DNA of 7,107 bases. It comes from Tannerella sp. (GTDB taxonomy: Bacteria; Bacteroidota; Bacteroidia; Bacteroidales; Tannerellaceae). Below the pieces are notes generated by a model. That model did no database searches, was not told where the DNA came from, and saw only the letters and a list, made by a program, of their open reading frames with translations. Made by a program: the position numbers and the translations under genes. The stretch covers positions 1 through 7,107 of the forward strand of contig JAITNE010000005.1 of assembly GCA_031290635.1 (NCBI GenBank). Direction: 5' to 3'. Below, in pieces: positions 1 through 5,965 of this stretch; positions within the stretch are counted from its first letter, which is position 1, and every line of letters starts with the position of its first letter.

Positions 1-83
1 ATGACAATAGTCTGTTTCATAGTGTTGAAAACTTTTTTAGCTCTTTTTGAGAGCAATAGTTGATAATTAATTTTAAAAGTCAT
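1..83 (-). CDS. Probable SusC-type TonB-dependent receptor, N-terminal fragment
   Basis: Only the first 27 codons lie in the window; the gene continues past the left edge. From the ATG at 83-81 the peptide is MTFKINYQLL, then LSKRAKKVFNT, then MKQTIV. A short basic N-terminal stretch ending in an 'AKKVF..MK' pattern, just before what should be the hydrophobic signal-peptide core, is typical of many Bacteroidales SusC-like outer membrane receptors. The second ATG (20-18) is in the same frame and could also be the start; the upstream one is preferred because the extension fits that pattern. Position supports the call: a receptor gene normally follows the sigma factor and FecR on the same strand. 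Such receptors import glycans or metal complexes through the outer membrane, and those paired with FecR usually carry an N-terminal signalling domain. No receptor domain itself is visible, so the call rests on the leader and the gene order. Confidence 0.6.
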   Translation of the reverse strand, partial: MTFKINYQLLLSKRAKKVFNTMKQTIV

Positions 84-112
84 AATTTTGTATTTGAATT
101 ACGTTAATAAAC

Positions 113-150
113 ATGCAAGTTTGTGTGTTGTTGAATGGCAATACTTGCAT
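113..150. repeat. Perfect 8-bp inverted repeat upstream of the receptor gene
   Basis: ATGCAAGT at 113-120 is matched by its reverse complement ACTTGCAT at 143-150, with a 22-base spacer. It begins 30 bp upstream of the receptor ATG at 83. It could be a protein-binding site or a weak hairpin in the leader RNA. The symmetry is directly visible; any function is inferred, and an 8-bp match with this spacing can arise by chance. Confidence 0.4.
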
Positions 151-171
151 TAAAACATTCTCTAATTCACT

Positions 172-204
172 GAACCGGTTGCTCCTGCGAAGAATGACCG
201 GTTC
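172..204. repeat. GC-rich 8-bp inverted repeat (hairpin) between fecR and the receptor gene
   Basis: GAACCGGT at 172-179 pairs perfectly with ACCGGTTC at 197-204 around a 17-base loop. The stem stands out for its G+C content in an AT-rich spacer. On the plus strand it is followed by a T-rich run (TCTTTTTCTC), the layout of an intrinsic terminator, but no plus-strand gene is seen upstream. For transcripts leaving fecR on the minus strand the stem is not followed by a clear U-run. It could therefore act as a partial terminator or attenuator, or as an RNA end-stabilising hairpin, reducing receptor expression relative to the regulators or the reverse. The pairing is seen; the role is inferred. 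Confidence 0.45.
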
Positions 205-240
205 TCTTTTTCTCTGTTTGGGGTTACTTTTCCATAGGCT

Positions 241-1227
241 TTACTTGTTTTTAGTTATTAAATATGTGTCGCCTTCCTTTTTCCAGGTGAAGCGGATGTT
301 TTGCCTGGTGAGGTTGAGGATTTGCTCGACAGTTAGACTGTTGTCGAACGAGCCGCTGACAACAGTGTTGCTCAATTCACTGCTACGAAGTACGAACTTC
401 ACTCCATATTGATTTTGAAGCATAGTAAGCAACTCCGGGAAGGCTATCGACTGGTATCTTATTTTATGTTCTTTCCATGCAATCGACGTTTCTACATCAA
501 CGCTATCTACTTCCAAACGCTTATCCGTCCGGCTAAACACGAGTTGATAATCAGGCTTCATGGTTACCGTCCGACCGGCGGCGTCGAACCTTACCGAGCC
601 TTCGACTAATGTGGCTCTAAGCTCGTTTTCGCCGGTATATGCACGGACGTTGAACTCGGTGCCAAGTACGGTGATTTGAGTTTCATCGATCTTCACTATA
701 AAACTGCGGTCTTTGTGTTTTCTGACCTTAAAATAGGCTTCGCCGCTCAATGTTACTTCGCGCACCTTGTCGTTATAGTGGTCTGAATAAGTCAGTACGC
801 TGTTTTTATTCAGCGTTATTTCACTGCTGTCGGGCAGAAAGAATGAAGAAGTAGCGTCGCCGGTTACGAGCGAGTAAATCTGCGTCGGCTTGGTCGTCGG
901 CGTCTCTTCCGACAGATTCGGAAGGAAGACCAAGCCTGTTATCGCTGCCGCAACTGCTGCCACGCTTACATACCGCCAAAGGTTAATAGGCAGTGCGAAC
1001 TTGCGAGGCATGGACGTACTGATATTGCTACTCAGCCGGTCGTACAACGCTTCAGGGTCGCGACAGACAGTGCTCCTGACCTCTGCCTTAAAGTATGCCT
1101 CATAGCGGAGGAAAGCCTGCTTGTTATCTTCGTTCTCTGATATCCATCGTTGCAGCTCGGTCTTTTCGTTTTCCGAAGCCTCGCCCGACAGATAACGGAC
1201 TATAAGTATGTCAATATTTATGTTCAT
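241..1227 (-). CDS. FecR-family anti-sigma factor
   Basis: A 328-residue inner membrane anti-sigma factor of the FecR family, of usual length. Residues 1-75 form the cytoplasmic part that binds the sigma factor; 'RYLSGEASENEKTELQRWI' near the start is the typical opening of these proteins in Bacteroidota. One membrane segment lies at about 85-105 (VSVAAVAAAITGLVFLP). The periplasmic FecR domain spans about 118-215, with the familiar 'LPDSSEITLN', 'LSGEAYFKV' and 'VLGTEFNVRAY' stretches. A C-terminal region at about 258-325 fits the DUF4974 domain often found in Bacteroidota FecR proteins and thought to contact the receptor. It should hold its sigma factor inactive until the receptor signals. 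It starts 32 bp after the sigma factor stop, so the two are most likely cotranscribed; that gap has an imperfect -7-like TAGCTTTT, too weak to call. The start is the first ATG, with the full N-terminal motif behind it. Confidence 0.93.
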   Translation of the reverse strand: MNINIDILIVRYLSGEASENEKTELQRWISENEDNKQAFLRYEAYFKAEVRSTVCRDPEALYDRLSSNISTSMPRKFALPINLWRYVSVAAVAAAITGLVFLPNLSEETPTTKPTQIYSLVTGDATSSFFLPDSSEITLNKNSVLTYSDHYNDKVREVTLSGEAYFKVRKHKDRSFIVKIDETQITVLGTEFNVRAYTGENELRATLVEGSVRFDAAGRTVTMKPDYQLVFSRTDKRLEVDSVDVETSIAWKEHKIRYQSIAFPELLTMLQNQYGVKFVLRSSELSNTVVSGSFDNSLTVEQILNLTRQNIRFTWKKEGDTYLITKNK

Positions 1228-1259
1228 ACTGACTAAGTAACAAAAAAGCTACTTTACCC

Positions 1260-1784
1260 TTAGTCCTTGTTCATGATTTTCATGATAGTTTTCATGGCTG
1301 TTGACAGATGGGCTTCGAGTGTTTTGATGGAAATATTCAGATGGTCGGCTGCTTCACGGTATTTCATGCCGTCTTCGCGCACAAGTTTGAATGCGATTTT
1401 GCATTTGGGAGGAAGCAGTTCGATAGCTTGGTTGACTCGTTCTATGGTTTCACGGTTGATGTAATCATCTTCGGGCGTAGTTTCGGTGTATGCAAACAGG
1501 TCTATAGGCAGTTCATCGCTGTTGACGATTTGAGGTTGCTCTACGCGCAGATAATTAAGGCATTTATACTTGGCTATGCGGTAGATGTAAGCGTCGAAGT
1601 CGATTATTTCCTTCAATTGCTTCCTGTTCTCCCATATAGCTACGAAGACGTCGGAGGTAAGTTCTTCAGCTATTTCCTTCCGGTGCACGTACATCATCAC
1701 ATAACGCATAATCCTGTTGGAATACGTGTAGTATAAAGCTCTAAACGCCGTCTCAGAGCTTCTATCGGCTATATCTTCAAGCAT
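1260..1784 (-). CDS. ECF (extracytoplasmic function) RNA polymerase sigma-70 factor, FecI-like
   Basis: A 174-residue sigma factor with only regions 2 and 4, as expected of the ECF group. Region 2 covers about residues 12-80: 'AEELTSDVFVAIWENR' is the core-binding part and 'FDAYIYRIAKYKCLNYLR' matches the -10 recognition and melting part. A linker (about 82-112) leads to region 4 at about 113-168, with 'LPPKCKIAFKLVREDGMKYREAADHL' and the helix-turn-helix 'NISIKTLEAHLSTAMKTI'. It is expected to direct transcription of the neighbouring receptor operon under FecR control. The start is the first available ATG; upstream reading is blocked by an in-frame TAA five codons before it. Only about eleven residues precede region 2, slightly fewer than usual. 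Oddly, the ATG touches a 7-bp tandem array directly, so the bases in front are CTAATTTCT repeats rather than an A-rich or purine-rich ribosome site. The family call is firm; its regulon is inferred from gene order. Confidence 0.93.
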   Translation of the reverse strand: MLEDIADRSSETAFRALYYTYSNRIMRYVMMYVHRKEIAEELTSDVFVAIWENRKQLKEIIDFDAYIYRIAKYKCLNYLRVEQPQIVNSDELPIDLFAYTETTPEDDYINRETIERVNQAIELLPPKCKIAFKLVREDGMKYREAADHLNISIKTLEAHLSTAMKTIMKIMNKD

Positions 1785-1952
1785 AGAAATTAGAAATTAG
1801 AAATTAGAAGTTAGAAATTAGAAGTTAGAAATTAGAAATTAGAAATTAGAAATTAGAAATTAGAAATTAGAAGTTAGAAATTAGAAATTAGAAATTAGAA
1901 GTTAGAAGTTAGAAATTAGAAATTAGAAATTAGACGTTAGAAATTAGAAGTT
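1785..1952. repeat. Tandem array of 24 heptamers (AGAAATT and variants)
   Basis: There are exactly 24 consecutive 7-bp units (168 bp) without insertion or deletion. Most are AGAAATT. Units 4, 6, 13, 17, 18 and 24 are AGAAGTT and unit 22 is AGACGTT, so every change falls at the fourth or fifth base. Read on the minus strand the unit is AATTTCT, and the array ends exactly at the sigma factor start codon. Each unit junction contains TAA on the minus strand, so no frame stays open across three units. The array fills most of the 205 bp between the ATPase-like gene and the sigma factor gene, where a promoter and leader should be. A 7-bp unit repeated this cleanly is likely to change in copy number by slippage or recombination; that is inferred. 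Confidence 0.97.
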
Positions 1953-1964
1953 AAGGAGTTATGT

Positions 1965-1995
1965 ATTCTCAATTCTCAATTCTCAATTCTCAATT
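1965..1995. repeat. Second heptamer array, four ATTCTCA copies
   Basis: Four perfect ATTCTCA units at 1965-1992 are followed by a partial ATT. Read on the minus strand the unit is TGAGAAT, resembling the AGAAATT unit of the first array in the opposite orientation (shared AGAA and TT cores). A 12-bp non-repetitive joint (AAGGAGTTATGT, 1953-1964) separates the two arrays. The array overlaps the 3' end of the ATPase-like gene: its stop codon TGA (1992-1990) is part of the first repeat unit met in that reading direction. Confidence 0.93.
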
Positions 1996-3549
1996 AACTA
2001 ACCATCGTCCTATTGTTCGGTCTGTAGTATTGAATTCTACTCCGATTTTGACTATTTTCAGGTTGCCTGCGGTGTATGGAATAGCATAGCTCTTGTCGTC
2101 AATCTGTTTCAGAGCAGCTTCGGCAGTGGAGTTCTCGTCAAGTTTAAATTCAAAAACGAATACAGTGTCTGATGTTTTTACTACCGCATCGGCGTTTCCT
2201 TTGGCAGTATGCACCTCAGTTTGAATAGATTGCCCCATCATTGTGAATAGCAGATAGAAAATCGTTTGATAATGCTTTTCCGTCTTGTTCTCAAGTTCAT
2301 TGGGGATGCTCGCGAAAAACGCTCTTAGCCGCGTCATAAAACCATCTACATCACCCGCCCACAATTCTTCGACAAATAATCCGACAAAGAAATCCGATCT
2401 GTTAGTTGGAGTGTAGATCTGCAACAATTCCCTCAGAAAACCATATTTTACCTCCTCATTCGGAAAACCGAGTACATAAGCGTTTATCTGCTCATTATAT
2501 CTTTTTATGGTGAGGTAACCGGTCTGATACAAAAGCGGCGTCGGGTCGTTAAATTCGACGCTATAATCGGAAATTGAATCGGCTGAAACAGGAATATCAC
2601 CTTCAAATTTGCGAATATCAAGACCTGCTTTCCGAACCATCTTAACTAAAAACGTCGGCGTTCCGGACATAAACCAATAATGGACAAAATCAAGACAAGC
2701 AAGCGTCTTTAACACACTGAAAGGGTTGTAAATGCCTGTGCTTTTTTTGGCGAAATGATAACCGTCATAAAGTTTTTTCATTTTGGCAAGCGTTTCTTCG
2801 TAGGTCATTTCCTGTTCTTCAGCCAAAGCCCGAAGTTCCGGCTCGAAATTACCAAGTAATTCCTCTTCTGAGATACCGCAAATTCCGGCGTATTGCTTGT
2901 CCATACTTATGTCCACCAAATGGTTCAGGTCGCTAAAAACGCTTACTTTGGAAAACTTTGTAACACCCGTCAGCATCACGAAACGAAGACAGGCGTCGGA
3001 ACTTTTCAGCACGCCATAAAAGCCTTTCATTACATTGCGAATCGCATCATTGGTATCTATATCGTCCAACGTACCCAATAATGGTTTGTCGTACTCATCC
3101 ACAAGAACTACAACCCGCTGTTTTGTTTTCTCATAAGCTCGGAGTATAATGCCCTCAAAGCGTAAAGACGGAAGTTTGTCATTCGGATCAGCGCCCCATT
3201 CTGTTTCCAACTTCCGTAAGATGTTATCCAATATCTCATTTAGGGTTGCAACGTCTTGGCAATTCGCTTTATTAAAGTCTATATAGATCACCGGATACTT
3301 CGTCCAATCCTTTTCCATTTCAGCTATTTCCAATCCCTCGAAAAGCTCCTTCTTCCCAAGGAAATATGCCTTCAATGTCGAAAGAAAAAGACTTTTCCCG
3401 AACCGTCGCGGACGACCGAGAAAATAAGGCTTTCCTTGATTGACCAAACGATAAATATATGCCGTCTTATCCACATACAAACACTGATCTGTACGGAGGC
3501 TTTCAAAATCCTGTATGCCTAACGGCGATTTTCTATTAGTTGCTATCAT
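1990..3549 (-). CDS. AAA-ATPase-like protein with C-terminal PD-(D/E)XK nuclease-like domain
   Basis: A 519-residue protein from the ATG at 3549-3547. It belongs to the AAA-ATPase-like family (Pfam PF09820) with a DUF1703-type PD-(D/E)XK C-terminus (PF08011). The N-terminus carries 'GIQDFESLR' and 'YVDKTAYIY', then the family's P-loop variant 'RPRRFGKS' at about 46-53 and a Walker B-like 'VVVLVDEYDKPL' at about 146-157. 'TGVTKFSKVSVFSDLNHL' (about 194-211) and 'YDGYHF' (about 261-266) are also family landmarks. Near the C-terminus, E445, D454 and E467-x-K469 ('FEFKLD') give an intact nuclease-type signature. These proteins occur in many copies in gut Bacteroidales and Clostridia; their role is not established, and links to defence or mobile DNA are only proposals. 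A longer reading from TTG at 3576 is rejected because it would run through the -7 promoter element. The stop lies in a heptamer array. Confidence 0.9.
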   Translation of the reverse strand: MIATNRKSPLGIQDFESLRTDQCLYVDKTAYIYRLVNQGKPYFLGRPRRFGKSLFLSTLKAYFLGKKELFEGLEIAEMEKDWTKYPVIYIDFNKANCQDVATLNEILDNILRKLETEWGADPNDKLPSLRFEGIILRAYEKTKQRVVVLVDEYDKPLLGTLDDIDTNDAIRNVMKGFYGVLKSSDACLRFVMLTGVTKFSKVSVFSDLNHLVDISMDKQYAGICGISEEELLGNFEPELRALAEEQEMTYEETLAKMKKLYDGYHFAKKSTGIYNPFSVLKTLACLDFVHYWFMSGTPTFLVKMVRKAGLDIRKFEGDIPVSADSISDYSVEFNDPTPLLYQTGYLTIKRYNEQINAYVLGFPNEEVKYGFLRELLQIYTPTNRSDFFVGLFVEELWAGDVDGFMTRLRAFFASIPNELENKTEKHYQTIFYLLFTMMGQSIQTEVHTAKGNADAVVKTSDTVFVFEFKLDENSTAEAALKQIDDKSYAIPYTAGNLKIVKIGVEFNTTDRTIGRWLVN

Positions 3550-3565
3550 ATCTTTATTTTTTCCG

Positions 3566-3595
3566 CAAAGATACAACTATTATTTTAATTATCAA
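3566..3595 (-). promoter_or_regulatory. Bacteroidota-type promoter of the ATPase-like gene
   Basis: On the minus strand, TATCTTTG (3573-3566) matches the Bacteroidota -7 consensus TAnnTTTG perfectly. A TTG at 3595-3593 stands 19 bp upstream, a suitable -33 element. The start codon ATG at 3549 lies 16 bp beyond the -7 box, after an A-rich leader (GCGGAAAAAATAAAGAT) that would suit translation in this phylum. The motif and its spacing are seen; activity is inferred. Confidence 0.75.
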
Positions 3596-3654
3596 TTTTT
3601 GTTATTGACCCATTTTTCCTTTCATTATTGCCCCTTTTTCTCGAAAATTTCATG

Positions 3655-3662
3655 TAACTTTG
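3655..3662 (+). promoter_or_regulatory. -7 promoter element of purD
   Basis: TAACTTTG matches TAnnTTTG perfectly and lies 21 bp before the purD ATG. The best -33 candidate is TTG at 3628-3630, but its 24-bp spacer is longer than the usual 19-21 bp, so the upstream box is uncertain. No purine-responsive operator is recognisable in the 134-bp divergent spacer (3550-3683), which is otherwise AT-rich and without genes. Confidence 0.65.
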
Positions 3663-3683
3663 TGCCTTTTAATACTTATAATT

Positions 3684-4955
3684 ATGGATATATTGTTATT
3701 GGGATCGGGCGGTAGAGAGCATGCAATTGCTTGGAAAATAGCCCAAAGTGAGAGGGTAGGGACTCTGTACGTTGCTCCGGGTAACCCCGGAACCGAGCAG
3801 GTTGGAATAAATGTGGATATCAAGGTGGATGATTTTGCCGCTATCAAGGATTTTGTTCTTGACAAGAAGATAGAGATGGTCGTTGTAGGGCCTGAAGATC
3901 CTTTAGTGAAGGGTATTTACGACTTCTTTCGCGATGATACTCAGCTAATTAACATTCCGGTGATAGGACCAAGTCGCGAGGGCGCGCAGCTTGAGGGAAG
4001 CAAGGCGTTTGCCAAGGCTTTTATGGTCAGACATGGCATTCCTACAGCTACTTATCGCACATTTAAGGCAAGCGATGTAATCGACGCCCTTAACTTCATG
4101 TGTACGCTCCGGTCGCCTTACGTATTGAAAGCCGACGGCTTGGCGGCAGGCAAGGGAGTGCTGATAGTCAACAACATATCCAATGCTTCAAAGGTGTTGC
4201 ACAAGATGAAGAAAGGCATGTTCGGCGAAGCCGGAAAGACTGTTGTGATAGAGGAGTTTTTGGAAGGCGTGGAGTGCTCGGTGTTCGTGATGACCGACGG
4301 TCGAGATTACAAGATACTGCCTGTAGCAAAGGATTACAAGCAGGTCGGCAAAGGCAATACCGGACCGAATACCGGCGGCATGGGGGCAGTATCGCCTGTA
4401 CCCTTTGCTAATGAGGAGTTTATGACTAAGGTTGAGGAACGAATAATACGTCCTACCATAGCTGGTTTGCTGTCGGAAGGAATTGATTACAAGGGCTTTA
4501 TCTTCTTAGGATTGATAAACGTAGAAGGCGAACCTGTGGTTATTGAGTACAACTGCCGCATGGGAGACCCTGAAACTGAAGTCGTTATGCCTCTTATTAA
4601 GAGTGATTTTGTGGATTTGCTGCAAGGTGTTGCCGAAGGTAATCTTGCCTCGCGGACGCTTGAAATAGTTGACAAGTCGGCAGTTACGGTCATGCTGGTT
4701 AGCGGCGGCTATCCCGAAAACTATGAAAAAGGCTTGGCTATAAGCGGATTAGAGAACGTTCATCATGCTACAATCGTCTTCCATGCAGGCACATCGCTTG
4801 CAGACGGACAATTACAGACCTCCGGCGGCCGTGTGATGGCTCTGACATCGATTGGCAGCGCTCGCGAGGAGGCTTTAGCTGCTTCATACGAGAGCGCCAA
4901 AGCTATCACCTTCGACCAAAAATACTATCGACCCGACATAGGTTTCGACGTTTAA
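3684..4955 (+). CDS. purD: Phosphoribosylamine-glycine ligase (GAR synthetase)
   Basis: This cytoplasmic enzyme makes glycinamide ribonucleotide from phosphoribosylamine, glycine and ATP, the second step of de novo purine synthesis. The protein is 423 residues, normal for bacterial PurD. The N-terminal domain opens with '[15 protein letters not shown]' (3-17) and has 'APGNPGT' (31-37) and '[12 protein letters not shown]' (67-77). The ATP-grasp part includes '[13 protein letters not shown]' (147-159), '[14 protein letters not shown]' (188-201), '[15 protein letters not shown]' (224-238) and the metal-binding '[12 protein letters not shown]' (288-299). A C-terminal domain follows from about 330 ('[17 protein letters not shown]'). 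The start is ATG 3684; an in-frame TTG at 3660 lies inside the -7 promoter box and cannot be the start. Only 8 bp separate its stop from the next gene, so it probably heads a three-gene transcript. No truncation or missing key residue is seen. Confidence 0.97.
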   Translation: MDILLLGSGGREHAIAWKIAQSERVGTLYVAPGNPGTEQVGINVDIKVDDFAAIKDFVLDKKIEMVVVGPEDPLVKGIYDFFRDDTQLINIPVIGPSREGAQLEGSKAFAKAFMVRHGIPTATYRTFKASDVIDALNFMCTLRSPYVLKADGLAAGKGVLIVNNISNASKVLHKMKKGMFGEAGKTVVIEEFLEGVECSVFVMTDGRDYKILPVAKDYKQVGKGNTGPNTGGMGAVSPVPFANEEFMTKVEERIIRPTIAGLLSEGIDYKGFIFLGLINVEGEPVVIEYNCRMGDPETEVVMPLIKSDFVDLLQGVAEGNLASRTLEIVDKSAVTVMLVSGGYPENYEKGLAISGLENVHHATIVFHAGTSLADGQLQTSGGRVMALTSIGSAREEALAASYESAKAITFDQKYYRPDIGFDV

Positions 4956-4963
4956 AACAGCTT

Positions 4964-5965
4964 ATGAGATACTCTTATAACGATTCGCATCGCACTGATA
5001 TCAAGCTGTCAGGCCGGCTGACATTCGGTTTCACTATGATTGTCTGCACGGCTTGCCTGCTCTACAGTACTGTCGTCGGTTCATGGTTTCCGTTACATCG
5101 CACGACTGCCGTTGTGCCTTTTTGGGACAATGTTTGCGAGGTTTTTACGAACATTTATGTATCCTGTTTTGTAGGATTATTGCTAATCATGTCAGCCGGT
5201 CTTATCATGAAGAGAATCAATGATATTGAGACACTTACACGCTTCAAATCGCAAACTCCCTTAATGATTTTCATGCTGCTGATATGCACTAACGCCGGTA
5301 TGCCGCCCTTGCGTGAAGAGACGGTTTTTATACTTTGTGTTGCTATCGTAATGTACTGTGTATTTGGCACTTTCGACAGGATAGCTTCTATAGCGTTGCT
5401 TTTCAATGTTGGTGTAATTATATCGTTTACAAGCCTGCTCTTCCCGCCTGCAATATGGCTTGCACCCCTGTTCTGGTACGCTCTGCACAGGTTTGAAGCA
5501 ATCACGGTGCGTGGTTTTATGGCTTCGCTTACAGGTATAATGATTGTGTTTTGGTATATCGTGCTTTGGTCGCTGTGGAAGCATGATTTCAGTATTCCGA
5601 TAGCTTTTGTCAAGTCTGTAACAGACTTCAATCTTCCTCATATTGAGGATTTTAGCTTGAGTATGATAGTATGCTTTCTTTTTATGTTGACGTCATTATT
5701 CAGTATCCGCATCAACAGATATAAAAACGGTATCCGAGCCACTAAAATGTTACTTATGTTGATGGATATGTCATGCTGGTCATTACTGTTGATACTGCTT
5801 TATGGTCAGCACATTAACGTACTCTTTGCTACACTTTGTCTGCTCTCGTCAATACAATTCGCGTACTTAATAGAGAGCATGTGGACTAAATGGCGCTTTG
5901 CCGTTTATTACCTGCTTATGCTGATATTGCTGTATTCATTTATGTCGCCATTATGGAATTACTGA
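4964..5965 (+). CDS. Polytopic inner membrane protein of unknown function
   Basis: A 333-residue, strongly hydrophobic protein with roughly nine to eleven membrane segments, at about 20-40, 63-83, 97-112, 119-136, 139-160, 161-176, 185-205, 230-248, 262-280, 284-304 and 311-328. No catalytic motif is recognised. The stretch 'LFNVGVIISFTSLLFPPAIWLAPLFWYALHRFEAITVRGFMASLTG' region (about 146-191) recalls the DUF6427 membrane family of Bacteroidota: a 'fn-aG...sLfypp' segment, then an Arg-bearing loop and a helix. That match is from memory and tentative. Many Met, Leu and Ile residues and basic loops (MKRINDIETLTRFK, INRYKNGIRATK) mark the likely cytoplasmic side. It starts 8 bp after purD and its last 13 bases overlap the yqaA-like start, which suggests coupled translation. 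A link with purine metabolism is not implied; the partnership with the YqaA-like protein may be more meaningful. Confidence 0.8.
   Translation: MRYSYNDSHRTDIKLSGRLTFGFTMIVCTACLLYSTVVGSWFPLHRTTAVVPFWDNVCEVFTNIYVSCFVGLLLIMSAGLIMKRINDIETLTRFKSQTPLMIFMLLICTNAGMPPLREETVFILCVAIVMYCVFGTFDRIASIALLFNVGVIISFTSLLFPPAIWLAPLFWYALHRFEAITVRGFMASLTGIMIVFWYIVLWSLWKHDFSIPIAFVKSVTDFNLPHIEDFSLSMIVCFLFMLTSLFSIRINRYKNGIRATKMLLMLMDMSCWSLLLILLYGQHINVLFATLCLLSSIQFAYLIESMWTKWRFAVYYLLMLILLYSFMSPLWNY

Noticed and set aside
172..215. Intrinsic terminator of a plus-strand gene
   Set aside because: The stem and T-rich run have the right layout, but no plus-strand gene can be supported upstream; it is kept only as a hairpin.
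113..609. Plus-strand frames of 99 and 66 codons
   Set aside because: They lie opposite, or largely opposite, the well-supported FecR gene and have no protein-family features.
1308..1736. Plus-strand frame of 142 codons
   Set aside because: It is the antisense shadow of the sigma factor gene, whose own frame carries clear region 2 and region 4 motifs.
1785..1952. In-frame coding repeat extending the sigma factor N-terminus
   Set aside because: Each unit junction reads TAA on the minus strand, so every frame is closed within three units; a stop lies five codons before the ATG.
1785..1995. CRISPR array
   Set aside because: The 7-bp units follow one another directly, without spacers, and no cas genes are present.
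1953..2089. A plus-strand 42-codon frame from ATG 1961, preceded by AAGGAG two bases upstream
   Set aside because: The Shine-Dalgarno-like match looks ideal, but the first codons are the ATTCTCA repeat and the rest is antisense to the ATPase-like gene; the peptide has no recognisable features and such ribosome sites are not the rule in this phylum.
5155..5641. Two minus-strand frames of 158 and 126 codons
   Set aside because: They are antisense to the hydrophobic membrane protein, overlap each other in different frames, and show only the low-complexity polar composition expected opposite membrane segments.
5890..5952. A longer N-terminus for the YqaA-like protein
   Set aside because: The added 21 residues lie wholly within the previous gene, and the family N-terminus begins naturally at ATG 5953.
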